33,901 bases of DNA from Chloromonas sp. AAM2 (taxonomy: Eukaryota; Chlorophyta; Chlorophyceae; Chlamydomonadales; Chlamydomonadaceae). Position numbers and translations under genes: made by a program. This document shows positions 9,815 to 21,100 of this stretch, piece after piece (the first letter of the stretch is position 1; each line of letters begins with the position of its first letter). A model generated the notes under the pieces. The model saw only the letters and a program-made list of their open reading frames with translations, had not been told where the DNA came from and searched no databases. The DNA lies in the NCBI GenBank assembly GCA_004335635.1, contig QAXH01005279.1, positions 36,710-70,610 of the forward strand, in the 5' to 3' direction.

Positions 9815-12800
9815 ATGAGTGCCTTGGTAATCAAGAGTTCTTCGAAGACAGTAACTGATACCCTCGTTGGCGAGCACCAGCACCAGATAGTTGGCTATTC
9901 CTTGATCAAAGGAATAGGGGATGGCGAGCCCATAGCCTCGGAGCGCTTCACGGTGGGCGGCCACGAATGGGTGAGTCAATTCATTATGGAGGAACGCGTT
10001 GAGCAAGAGGGCAGTCCGGTCGAGCACCCTTTCGTCTGAAAACAGCATGACGCTCCATGTCGTCCGGTTTTCGCCTCTTAGTTCCTCTGCCGCTCAGACA
10101 ATTGCGGCTGTAGAGCAGCGAGGTGCCTCGCTCTGCACTGGGGCCAGTGCGCTGCCCTGGGGCGCACCCACGTCACGCAGCAACGTTGGCAGGCCCTCAT
10201 GTCATGCACTGTTGCTCTGGCTCCATGCTTACGGTGCATGCACACTGCCCATGCTCTGACAGGTGCTGCTGCTCTACCCAGACGGCAAGCGGAGCTCATC
10301 TACTGAGGGTCACTTGCAGGGTGCCGGTGGTGGCGACCATGCCAACATACAAATGCCTCCACCCCCACAGGCACATGCACAGCAGCCTCCAGCACCAGCA
10401 GGGGCTGGGGCGGGTGCTCAGGGTGCAGGGGAACCAGACGCTGCAGCAGCAGCGGCAGGAGCAGCAGCAGGGGGAGGAGGAGCCATTGTGCCAGGCAATG
10501 CTCCACATCATCTTGCCGCAGCGGCAGCGGCAGCAGCAGCGGCAGCAGCTCCGCTACGCCTGCCAAATAATCAGCTGCAAAACAACATGAACAATCGACG
10601 AGACACCACGGTGTGTACATTCACCTGCCATGGGGTAGTCGTTGGCCGTGTCATGGTCATGGTGCTCATGCACAAAATGCATGCGTAGTCATGCGTCACG
10701 GAGCACTCCTGCCGTGCTTTTTGTTGATTCACCTCATGCCGCGTACGAATGCCGGGTGTGTTGTTATCTTTCTTTGCCTCGCAGAACGAATACGCAGCGT
10801 TGTTTGTGGCCTTGATTGGCGAGGGCAGCAATCCACAGGTGAACGAAGCGCTGGTCAGGCGCTCAGTACAACAGTGATGGCCTGGTCAAGGCGTAGCAGC
10901 ACTGAGGCCCTGCAGATTTGTGGTTATGATGATGTGGTTTGGGCTGATCTGCATGCAGCTGACTGCATTGCGGCTGTAATTATTCCGGGCTTGTCCGCCG
11001 CTCAGTGACAAATGACAAGTACACAACCATGTTGGATGCTCTGCCTACTTTTGCGCAGGGTGTGGTCAACACAAGCGAAGGCAAAGTTGTGCGTGCATTT
11101 CACCGATTCACCCTGGTGGACCAGACAGGTGGGCAGGACAATGCATGGAGCTCCGGGCATGGTGCAACATGTGACGCGTTTTTCTGGCCTGATTTGGACT
11201 TGCACGCCATGCATCGTTTCCCTTCACTGACTACTACTGACTACTACTGACTAATGTACGTTTCAGGTGTTGCGCTTGTATGGTGTTGCTGTGAGCCAGA
11301 CATCCTCCGCGCCAATGTCCAGACCTGCCTGCTTGCATGCATGTACGGCTGTTGTGCGCAGGCCAGGGCCGTGATTTGACAAAGGGGCGCACACGAGACG
11401 CCGGCGCAGTCAAAATAAGCTGTGCACGTTTGGATCCCAATGCTCGCAACTGCCATGGGTACCGAAAGTTTGTTAAACGCAACATTCTGGAGGACCCTTC
11501 CCGAGGGTATCTAGTCAACGACACCATTATCATCAAGTACACCATTGAGTTGGTGGTGTCCAGCGGTGCGTTGCATGCATAGTGCCAAATTGGCATTGGG
11601 CAGGGCTAGCGGGGTTGCTGTTGCGGGGTTAGGAAGCAGCACACTGCATATTGTTTTGGGCAGGGCTAGCAGGGTTGCTGTTGCAGGGTTGGGCATCAGC
11701 ATACTGCATGTTCTGAGCACGTCATCAGCTCATGCAGAAGCAAGATAACTTCCTGCTTCTCATCCTGGCTGCAAGCATACCGCATGGCTAACAAGCACCT
11801 GTGTCTCTCATCCTTGCGCAGGTGGTGCCTTGTCCCGTGGCGGCGCCAATACACAAGGTGCCCGCAGCGAGCTTGTGCGCGTGCCTCCGTCCACACTCGG
11901 CCATGACCTTGGCGCGTTGTATGCCAGTGGCGAGGGGACGGACTTTGAGTTTATTGTAGAGGGACAGGTGAGGCACACTGCAGTGTGTTTGCCTGTATTT
12001 GAGAGATGCTTGTGTTTGGGAGGCAATCGGCCCAACTGTGCGCGGTTTTGCTGAGGCGCTGAGGCACATGTTCACTGGCTGGTGATGCGTTTTGTTGCTG
12101 CAGACGTTCAAGGCACACAAGATCGTGTTGCAGGCGCGGTCCCCCTACTTCCCTGGCCTGGTCAACAGTGACATGAAGGAGTGCAAAGAGGGCCGATCGG
12201 TGGTGAGTAGGGCTACATGCTTTGTGTCTGGGATGGGCTGTCAAGGTTTTTCAACAACCTGCACATGATTCAAAAGCACTTTGCAGTAGGCATCAGTGCA
12301 GTAGTGTGGCAGTGGCTACCGAGATACAAAACGTGATGTTAGCCATGAGAGGAAGTAATAACAATCTTGGATCGTAGCATGACTTGCTGCCGTGCTAATG
12401 AGTGGCTGGATCAGTAGGATGCACATTGAACGGGCCGATATAAACTTCATCATGTCCAATGGACATGGTTAGGATGCGTATTGAACGACTGTCAAAACCT
12501 TTATGTTTCAGGTTGATGACGTCAAGGCACCTGTGTTCGCTGCTCTGCTCCATTTTGTGTACACGGACTCACTACCGGAGGAACATGATGGGGCATCGTT
12601 AGAAGTACCTATGGCGCAGCACTTACTGGCAGCAGCGGACAAGTACCAGCTGTCCAGGCTACGCAGGTTAGTAGGGTTTGATGGGGTGGAATGACACTGC
12701 GTGGTGATGCAGTTCTTGCCAAATGTGGGTTCATTGCTACACAACAACATTTGACTGTTGCACGCGTTTGTTGTTGTTTGCAATGACGGCTGCTGTCGAA

Positions 12801-13682
12801 TGTGCCGTTGGCGGGCCACGTATGCTCACATGCTTGTGCATCGCCGTGCTTGTAGAATTTGTGAACGGCGATTGTGTGAAACTGTGGACGTGGAAACTGT
12901 AGGCACCACACTGGCACTGGCTGAGCAGGTAAGCTTATGATTCAAGCGTACCTGCTGTCAAGGAAATGTTTGTCAGTTGCATAGAGCTGCTCATCTCATC
13001 ATGAATGTGACGATCAAAGCTGCACTGTCTTGTCAACTGCTACTGGCAGTGCTTGTATCGCAGCCAACCGTATGCAAATACACGCTACCACTCCTTAGCA
13101 GGCTGCCGTCTGTGCTTCAAGTGATTTTTAAGCCTTGAAGTTGCGACCGCCACATGTTGCGGATTATGGCTGCCTGGTCTGATTGCAGAATCATGCCGAA
13201 GAGCTCAAGAAGGTTTGCCTAGACTTCATCAGCCGAAATCTGGCAGCAGTGATGACTACAGATGGTTACAAGTGAGTGTGGCCACACGGCAGAGCTGCAA
13301 CGCGCAAAGCTAACACGAGCTGATATTCAACTCCGCTGACGGCTGCACCTCACTCCTTGGGATGCAGACCAGGCTTGAAAAACTTCAACTCGTTTATGCA
13401 TGTTCGTTCCTGTTGCGCAGACACATGACAGCCAGCTGTCCGAACCTTCAAGCGGAGATCCTCACAACCATCGCGGTCCTTGGGCCTGCAGCTGCTGCTG
13501 GCCCATCCTCCACGCTTGCCGAACAGCGAGGCGGGTCTCTGTTGCCCGCGGGTGGCGCTCTGCTTACATCAGGCGCAGGGGGCGCCGGCCACCGGCCAGG
13601 CCATGGGACAGTGCGCCTTCGGGACCACGCTGCAGGCGGTGATGACGAAGTCAATCGTCGGGTCAGGCAACGCCGGGAATGA
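9815..13682 (+). CDS. MATH-BTB (BPM/SPOP-like) Cullin-3 substrate adaptor
   Basis: Eleven exons with matching phases: 9815-9970, 10263-10610, 10785-10838, 11059-11128, 11362-11565, 11822-11967, 12104-12202, 12512-12666, 12856-12928, 13189-13271 and 13421-13682, giving 549 residues. The MATH domain starts at once (GEHQHQIVGYSLIKGIGDGE, FTVGGHEW, VLLLYPDGKR, NEYAALFVALIGEG, FTLVDQ, GYRKFVKRNILED, NDTIIIKYTIELVVS). The BTB domain (about 300-410) reads FIVEGQTFKAHKIVLQARSP, YFPGLVNSDMKE, VFAALLHFVYTDSLPE and AADKYQLSRLRR. A BACK-like segment follows (ICERRL, FISRNLAAVM, GYKHMTASCPNLQAEIL). The tail is disordered and ends in a basic RRVRQRRE. Family members recruit substrates through MATH and Cullin-3 through BTB for ubiquitination, often in the nucleus. 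Odd: about 85 residues rich in Ala, Pro, Gly and Gln, with runs of Ala, interrupt MATH in exon 2. Confidence 0.93.
11228..11254. repeat. CTGACTACTA short tandem repeat
   Basis: A 10-nt unit (CTGACTACTA) repeats about 2.7 times inside the fourth intron of the MATH-BTB gene. It has no visible function. Confidence 0.8.
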
Positions 13683-13754
13683 GGGCATGCTATTTTATTT
13701 GTTTCGCGTCCTTAGACATCTAATGCTTTCCAGTGCCAGATAGAGGCTTGGAAT

Positions 13755-13978
13755 GGCCACCCGCCTCCTTGGTGAGGTAGCCAAGCCCTCCACCCCCGGA
13801 CTGAGACAGCCGCAGCGCTTCATTGGGCACTAGACACATGCCGCCTAATGTATGTCACACCCGAGAACCCATCTCCGAGTTAACTGCTAGCAGAACTTGT
13901 TGCCAGCAGGTTCGGACGATGCCCTCCGTAATGTGCCGGCATGGAATGGTGGTTGTGCTGGCATGGCTCAGCCCAGCA
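13755..13978. repeat. ~224-bp dispersed repeat, copy 1
   Basis: This segment begins GGCCACCCGCCTCCTTGG and ends CATGGCTCAGCCCAGCA. It is repeated in the same orientation at 16751-16974 with about nine differences over 224 bp, and as a 3'-truncated 174-bp copy at 23519-23692. High identity implies recent spread. Read in reverse, all copies share an open frame ending NLLATSSASS, but nothing upstream of it is conserved beyond the repeat, so coding is doubtful. The right end adjoins a copied exon of the wax-synthase-like gene. I do not know the element class. Confidence 0.85.
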
Positions 13979-14039
13979 AGATTGTGTGTGGCTTGTGCTT
14001 AGCAAGGTGCCTGGTGAATGGCACGGCCCGCAAAAGACA
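13977..14039 (+). pseudogene. Copied fragment of wax-synthase-like exon 5
   Basis: About 62 bp here match 20554-20615, inside exon 5 of the downstream MBOAT gene, with about three differences (for example TGTGTG for TGTATG, AGCAAGG for AGCCAGG, CAAAAG for CAGAAG). The join to the preceding dispersed repeat shares a 2-base CA overlap. The fragment has no exon partners here and no plausible function, so it looks like a duplicated or captured piece of the gene 6.5 kb away. Confidence 0.75.
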
Positions 14040-16750
14040 AATGCAGACAAGCGTGGCTGGCGCACGACCTGCCCTGCCCTGCAACAACCCTCCAGTGTGC
14101 GCAATGTGGCGTGTGCTGCACATGTCGGCAACAGAGGCTTGGAATGGCGAAGGCTTGCGGTCAGGCCTGTCGTGCGTCATAGTGCAGAGGCAGTGCTCCG
14201 GTCACAGTCGCAACTGCACATTACCACAGCCAGTAAGACAGGTTCCTCTGTCACTAACTGCTAAGCACTGGCACGCTTTTGCAACCTACATGTGTTGTCT
14301 GGCACTTGACTGAAGTGTGTTGGACTAGCATCTTGTGCGCTCATTCTATCCTGTGCATCATGGTTTGAAGATAACCCGTCTTTCCATGCATTTTCATGTA
14401 GCTTTGCTTGAATGCATCACACCGAACATGGCAGCAAGCATAGCCTGCAGATAAGTGGATTGTGAGGTGCATGATCTTCCAGTGCCTGTCTCTGCTCCGT
14501 GACCGTGCTGCCCTCACTTGATTGAAGTGTCATTTCATGTGTCGTAGCTTAGACTGTGAGGGCCACCGGCCTTATGATTTCAAGCAGCTGTCTGCTGACA
14601 ATTCAAACGGTGACTCACTCTCTTCGCTGCTGCTGTTTTTGAGTGTTAGAGCGGAAACACAACAAAGCGGCGAGTGTGAGCGCTCAGGCCTGGTTTGGAC
14701 GCACTTGTTCATGACGCAGGTGATGTTCAGTTGGCATGTTAGGAACGTGCGTGCTGAGTAGCAAGGCTGCGGTTGTGAAGGGTGAACTGACCTAAATTGT
14801 CAGTGTGTGACAGTATTGAACAGATGGCCTGGTCATGCAAGTGCAGCTTGGTGCACGCGTCTGCTGGATGCAATTGTTCTAATCAATCAGGGTTACTAAC
14901 AACTCTCAGCCGTAATTCTGAGGAAACATCAGTGGTGTGGAGGGTTTGGCTGCCTTCTAAGGCGCCATCAAGTGGTCAGACGGACGCTTGGAACTGATGC
15001 AACCGCTGCCACAGTGTACTCAACTCACTACTATCCTGATGTGTCGCAATCCCCTTCACATGTAGGTTGGACGGGTTGGAATCCCTCCCCTCATTGTGAG
15101 CGCTCAGGCACGGTGTGTGCTGTAGCAGTCGGTCATATAGCTAATGTTGTTCTGGTGGCTGTGCTTCGCTCGTGCAATTTCTAAGGAAGAACAGCCAGGC
15201 CTGCTGCTGCAGAGTCAAAGCCATTGTTGTTGTCAACCAACAGCTTTCATGTCCCCTTCATCTCTCCACACAGCATGTTGTTCTTTCCTTTACTTTTCTG
15301 AAGAGCCTTCTCCTAGCCCTTCTTCACTAGCCCTGCTGGTGCCGAGAAATGGGCGTTTGACTGCTTTGCTCTTTGTGCCACGTTTTGAGGTGGTGTGTAC
15401 GTTTGCCCAGCGGGTCTTATGGTTTCCACGGCCCATCAGACCAATAACAAGCAGACCTGACTGTCATTTCTCACAGAAGGCATCTGTGGCCACTGCTCCT
15501 GCAACCACCCGACCTTGTTCAGTCCTTATGCTGACCTGCAGCCGCTTGTTAGGCATTGTGATGTGATGCAAATTCTGGCCTCGGCTTTGGGTCAGGGTGT
15601 TGCTGCTTGGGGTCACTCACCCATGCAGTTTTTACATCAGGCTAGCGCAGCCGTAGCAATTGTTTCAGCATTGCACAAGGTCTGTAGCAACTGCCTGCAA
15701 TGGCCGCAGAGAAGCGTTTTACAACAACTTTGTGATCAAACTTGAAGGTATTGAGTGAGTGTACTGCGTGTGCGCCTGACGCGGTCATACCGAGCACAAT
15801 ACATGGACGTGGGCCACAAGGCAACGATCAGGGTTGACGTGTGACAGCGACGCTTTTGTGGTTTTTCAAGTCCTGTTGCAAGCTAACATTGTTTCCTGCT
15901 TTTCATGATGCGGCTGCAGCCTGTGCTGCCTAGGTCTGTAGGTTGATGAGCAACAGGCAATGTATATCGCTGGCTGTGGCTTATGTATGCCATGCAAGTA
16001 TGCCGCAAAATGCAGGAAGGCTGACAAAAATACCACATACCAGTCTCACACCACACTCATCCTGTCCAGATGTCCACACATCTCACACACGTCAGTCACA
16101 CCACCCAGGATTTGTTCCAGAACTGGCAAACTCCCTTTTTGTTGAGTCGAGCATACAGCAAACATGGTTTGCGACATGTTTGCCACAGTGTGGTAATCAT
16201 CTTATGAGCATTCTGGAACGATGTTCTTGCCGATTTTGTCTCTCTTATTGGCGTCATTGTGTGCATGTTTGCATCACGTCACCAAGTCTCATGACAATAC
16301 CAACCAGAAGTCAGTACCTTTCAGCTAGCTGCCCATGTGGACCATCGAGCTTTCGTAAAAGCTTCTTGACATGTTATGCACCTGATTCATTGGACAAGCG
16401 AGCTGCTGGCATGAAGCGGTTCCTTGCGAGCACCTTACACTCTGCTGCTGATTTGCTGCACATCCTGTACTGTGGACATCTCCCACCACATGCAATATGT
16501 GCAAGCACATCTTGTAATGACCTAGTGCAAAAAAGACTTGAGACTGAGCAGCTGGGACACCTGTTGAAGGCATTTCTCTGACACACCTCCGTGTGCCACT
16601 CCAGTTTGACCTAGAAAACCGAATCTGCACAACACAGCACGGCACAGGACCTTGGCACAAGAACTGAAGCACAGCAAGGCTTGCGTCCAGACGTGTTCAG
16701 CTCTGTGAACCTGGGCTGTCAGTGCAATTACTCCAAGTGCAGTGCTCTGA
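14040..16750. other. Repeat-flanked gap with no assignable gene
   Basis: About 2.7 kb between two direct copies of the 224-bp repeat. I recognise no protein family on either strand. Small internal repeats occur, such as GTGAGCGCTCAGGC near 14677 and again near 15097, and AGGCTTGGAATGGC near 14132, also found near 13743. A frame from about 15490 to 15745 (PYADLQPLVRHCDVMQILAS, then HQASAAVAIVSALHKV) reads like protein and could be an exon or relic, but no partner exons were found. A 212-codon frame at 15943-16581 is Cys- and Ser-rich, contains an element terminus and is not credible as a gene. Confidence 0.5.
16112..16140. repeat. Solitary element terminus (inverted orientation)
   Basis: The sequence around CCAGAACTGGCAAACTCCC followed by a T-run matches the right-hand terminus of the inverted-terminus elements at 9045 and 19779. 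I see no partner end within several hundred bases upstream, so this is a remnant or one end of a rearranged copy. Confidence 0.55.
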
Positions 16751-16974
16751 GGCCACCCGCCTCCTTGGGGAGGTAGCCAAGCCCTCCACCCCCCGACTGA
16801 GACAGCCGCAGCGCTTCATTGGGCACTAGACACATGCCGCCTACTGCAGGTCACACCCGAGAACCCATCTCCGAGTTAACTGCTAGCAGAACTTGTTGCC
16901 AGCAGGTTCGGACGGTGCCCTCCGTAATGTGCCGGCATGGTGTGGTGGTTGTGCTGGCATGGCTCAGCCCAGCA
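16751..16974. repeat. ~224-bp dispersed repeat, copy 2
   Basis: Same orientation and full length as copy 1 at 13755, about 96% identical by eye. It shares with copy 3 a few extra bases before the start (GTGCTCTGA), which copy 1 lacks. After the common end CAGCCCAGCA this copy runs into unrelated sequence (CGTGGTCCAC), whereas copy 1 runs into the copied exon fragment. Copies 1 and 2 show no matching target duplication, so they are not an obvious LTR pair. Confidence 0.85.
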
Positions 16975-18114
16975 CGTGGTCCACTTCCTGCAACAGCCAA
17001 GAATAGGGTCAACACTGTTGAAGAGACCAACATCTACCGGCACGGTAGATGTGCAGTCATCCAGGCAGATGCCATGCAGGATCGATCCTATCTGCAACTG
17101 ATCCTATCTGTAGCTGTAGTTCGTCCAGAGAGTTCATGCCTGCAAAGCCGCCCTCTTGCCTGTGATCATTACCAGCAATTGTGCAGACTGCGCGTTCACC
17201 GCAATTGTGCAATTGTGCAGACTGCGCGTTCAAAGCCTCCTCTCCTTCTTGTGCGCGTGGCGGTCATGCAGGCGCATGCCCGTGAGGACAGGTCCCTGAT
17301 AAGTAACTAAACGTCTGGCTTTAAGCTATGCACAGGCAATGGAACTTATGGGAGTGCCGCAGAGGCTTTGGAATTTGTGGGAGTGCCGCAGATAGCGTTG
17401 TCTGAGTCAATGGAACCTGCAGCACAGGAATTTGCCGCTCAGTACCCATCATATATCATATATTTCTCCATAGACTTCTCCATGGCCAGATGGCAGCTGG
17501 GGAGGATGCTTCATCCTTCTCAGTCTAGTCGGTGTGATGCTGCTGTTGCGTACACCATGTTGACACGCAGTTGCCTCGACTTCTATCCCTGACTCAGCCA
17601 TTGCCACGAGCACCAGCTTTTTTCTCCCATCAAATCAAGCAAGCTAGCGTCAAGGGCTCAGCCGCGGCGTTCCATCCTGGCATGGCTCGCCAAGTAAGCG
17701 TTGCAAAGCAGTACCATCGTTGCTAGCCGGCAACACTCAACAAGGTTGGCAAGGCGAGGGCCGATGGTGGGCGTGATCAAAGCCGTTACGTTGCAAGGTC
17801 GGAAACGCGGGGATTACAGGAGGTCTTCTCCATGTTCGCAAACCTGGTCGTCCTGTTCTTTACCTCCCAACTCAGAGCGATCCCAACGTCCATGCGCTTG
17901 GACAGCCGCTCACATATGTCCATTGTAACTCCTTAGGGTTGGAAACAATCCTATAAACACGACGAGCAACTTGCACATCGCCATCATAATACTGCATGGA
18001 TGCACCATGAGGAGTTTGCAATCGCTTCATGCAGCAGGTCTGGCTCAGCCACAAAAACAAACAGGACAGTCGTCACACTGACAGCCCGGCAATTTCATCA
18101 GTCAATGCAGCAGG
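16975..18114. other. 5' flank of the wax-synthase-like gene, no other gene seen
   Basis: No family-recognisable coding sequence. The stretch contains a local duplication of AATTGTGCAGACTGCGCGTT (near 17175 and 17211), a repeated GGGAGTGCCGCAGA (near 17350 and 17380), and the 37-bp shared motif at 17303. The promoter of the gene at 18115 should lie at the right end, but I see no clear TATA box. Confidence 0.5.
17303..17339. repeat. 37-bp motif shared with 22128-22164 (copy 1)
   Basis: GTAACTAAACGTCTGGCTTT and the following AAGCTATGCACAGGCAA recur at 22128-22164 with two differences, in the same orientation. One copy lies upstream of the wax-synthase-like gene, the other inside one of its introns. 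Confidence 0.8.
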
Positions 18115-21100
18115 ATGGGTCCTGGGGCCGTCATAGCTGGAACTGTCATCTCTTCTGCACTTTGGACTCGCCATGTTGTGGCACCCCGCCCGCCAGGCAT
18201 GGCGCGCCTCTTGGTAGGTGCAAGGCATGAATGGGCCCCTAACCAGTCAAGAAGTCGCATGCAACCTGGTGTTGGGAAAACGAATGCCAAGTCTGGGTAC
18301 CTGATAGGCAGTAGTGTGCGTGGAGGGTTCTTGAGGATGGGCAAACCAGGACGGGCAAACCACTCATGGCTCGAGATCAACCATTCAGTGGCTGGCCAGG
18401 ATTTGTGACATTGCGGCTCCATCACCAGTCACCTAGAAACGCTTGCTTGATTGTCTCATTGATTCAATGCTCTGTCACTGCGTGCACGTGTCTGTAGGTG
18501 GCACTGCCCGTCATATTCATGCCCCTAGCTGTTCCTCAGTGGCTCTATCCTCATGCATCAAGGCAGCAGCATCCGCACCAAGCGCTGGCCTTTATGATTT
18601 GCTATCTATTTCTTGGCTTGAATGCCTCGAAGGTGAGCTGGTCAGAAGTAATTTGTAAACATGTGGCTGTAGGTTGCACTGCCCGTCATCTTCTCGCCAC
18701 TGGTTGCCCTGTGGCTCTACCCTCATGCAGCAAGGCAGAAGCACCCACATCAGGCTCTAGCATTCATGATCTGCTTTTTATTCTTTGGCTTGAACGCCAC
18801 CAAGGTAAGCCATCAATCATGAGGAAACTCTAGCATGAGTACAGCATGGTATGGCAGCAGGCTGCAACACATCTGTTGTGGAACACATTTGTGGAAGCTA
18901 AGAGGTAGACACGAGCGAATAGCATTCATAGCAAATTCTGGTCAGGTGCCAGTTCTGGTTAGTTTTAAATCATTAAGAAGCAATACCCAGCACTGCTAGA
19001 GGGCTGTCACCATCACTTTCTACCATCCTTTGCCTGCCTGCTGTCTTTGTTCTAAAGAGCATGTGAACAATAGATTTGACTGAGGTGCCCATCACAGGCA
19101 TGACGCGTGGTTGCATGGCCCAGGCTACTTGATTCCAGCACGCACGAGTGTGACGTCACTGCACGCAGGTCATTGCACTCTGTATCCAGCGAGGACCACT
19201 GGCCAGCCTCTATGAATCAAGCCGTTGGAAGTTCTACGGCGCAGCCATGATGCCCGTTGCAATTGTGATTATTGAATGTGAGTCGGCGTGCACTCCCTCC
19301 TTAGGTGGCGTGCTCAGTGACATACCCATGTTTTAGTGCTGGAAGTGGAATGCAAGTCAGGCTAGGTGCTTAGGCTTGATGCTGGCCGCTGTGTTAAGGT
19401 AGACGGCAAGCTATTCTGGCACATGAAGTCAGGTACAGGGTTTGATGCACAACAGAGGTCCGAGAAGCGTGACGGGAAAAAAAAATGACGTTTCACATGG
19501 GGGCAGGGACTCCAGCTCGTCCAACCTACACGTGAAGGGGATTATGACACACCGCAATAGTAATGGTGGTGGTCACCCCTCGAAGTGCTATCCTATCCGC
19601 AAACCTCGTTAGACCCAAAAGAGGCCTGAAAATTGAAAACCATGTCACGACACCGCAACACCTGAAATCAACTGTTAGCTCTGCACCAGTTGTCTGTGCC
19701 AATCCATAGTCACATGAGGGGAGGGACTCTAGCCCGCCAACAGACATCAGTGAGAAACTAGGGTGGTCTTGCCGGCAAGAAAAAGAAGTTTGCCAGTTCT
19801 GGGACAATTCTGTGAGATGGACAGTGACGTGGTTCACTGCTGTGGCAATGCACCGTCCACCACAAAACGCGATGTTCACCCCGAGGTTCACCCTATATGT
19901 GATTGACACACACACACACACACTCTCTTACACATGTTTTTGCGGACACACACTGGTTTCAGTGTCAATTCCCAAAATCGTCCCAGAACTGGCAAACTTC
20001 TTTTTTTCCTGATATCCAGAGTGCGCAGCAAGCGATTATGAAATGGACAGTGGAACAGGGGCCTCAATGGCATATCATTCTCATTACAGGCTCAGGCAAG
20101 GGAATCATGCCTTAATACAAACAGCTCAGGACACGTGCGGCAACAGCAAGAAACCTCGTGAAGCATGCTAGCCCATGCGACCTGCCTTTGCGTGTCCTGC
20201 ATGCAGCGGACGGCAGCAGCATGCCAATGGGCGTGCACAAGTACTATCCTACCATGTCACACCGCATGCAGCTGTGCCACATGGTCACTCGAGCCAACTG
20301 CATGTGGGCTGCATGGAGCTCCCTGGTCAAGGGACTGGCCTGCTGGCTGGTGGCCTGTGTGCTGAGGGCGAGTCTCAACCCAGGGGGCAGCAGCTGGGTA
20401 CCAAATTGGATCAGGGGCACAGCCTCCAACTGGGCAGTTCAAGAGGTGTTGATGGGTAAGAGCGCGAAACGCACTCCATTCAGATTACACTTGTACACTG
20501 CTTTTTGTCATTCTGGTAGGATTACGAATGGAGCATGCTCACAAAGTTTTGTTCAAGATTGTGTATGGCTTGTGCTTAGCCAGGTGCCTGGTGAATGGCA
20601 CGGCCCGCAGAAGACATTGTGAGTCTGTTTGCAGTGTTTGTCGTGCATTTCAATGCTGTGTGTCTGGATGTATGTTTGTGCAGTGGCTGCCACATGGTTG
20701 CTGCTCGGCTGGGCCATGGATGCAGCATCGGCTGCAGCGGCCCTTGTGTTCGACATTGATAGCCTCTCTTCATTCCGGAACCCGGCAGTGGTGAGCGTGG
20801 CACTGAAGCAGCATGGTGCAATCCTAGCATCAGCATGCTCTAGATGCCTGTATGTTGTGTCCAGCAAGTGGCCCAGCAGGCAGTGGCAGGTGCATGCATG
20901 GACCACCCTTACCACTTCCCCTTGAACAGGCGCAAATTGCGATGGCCAGATTGTTGCCGATGCTGCCAGCACATGTCATGATGTTATGGCAGCAGCCTCA
21001 ACAGAGTCCATCTCTACAACTGCAACCTCCCCATGTGTGTCAGTGTGCATCAACTAGGGCTTGCCTCATCATGCATTTTATGTGCTGCCCGTGTGCCCCA

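Noticed and set aside
9635..10048. 137-codon minus-strand open frame
   Set aside because: It lies antisense to the first MATH exon, whose plus-strand reading is a clear family match with correct splice sites; the minus product matches nothing I recognise.
15943..16581. 212-codon plus-strand open frame
   Set aside because: Cys-, Ser- and His-rich low-complexity composition, contains a repeat-element terminus (VPELANSLF) and matches no family; long frames are expected by chance in this GC range.
13755..16974. The two direct 224-bp repeats as LTRs of a retrotransposon
   Set aside because: No matching target-site duplication, no reverse transcriptase, integrase or primer-binding motif between them, and the flanks differ; copy 3 stands alone and is truncated.
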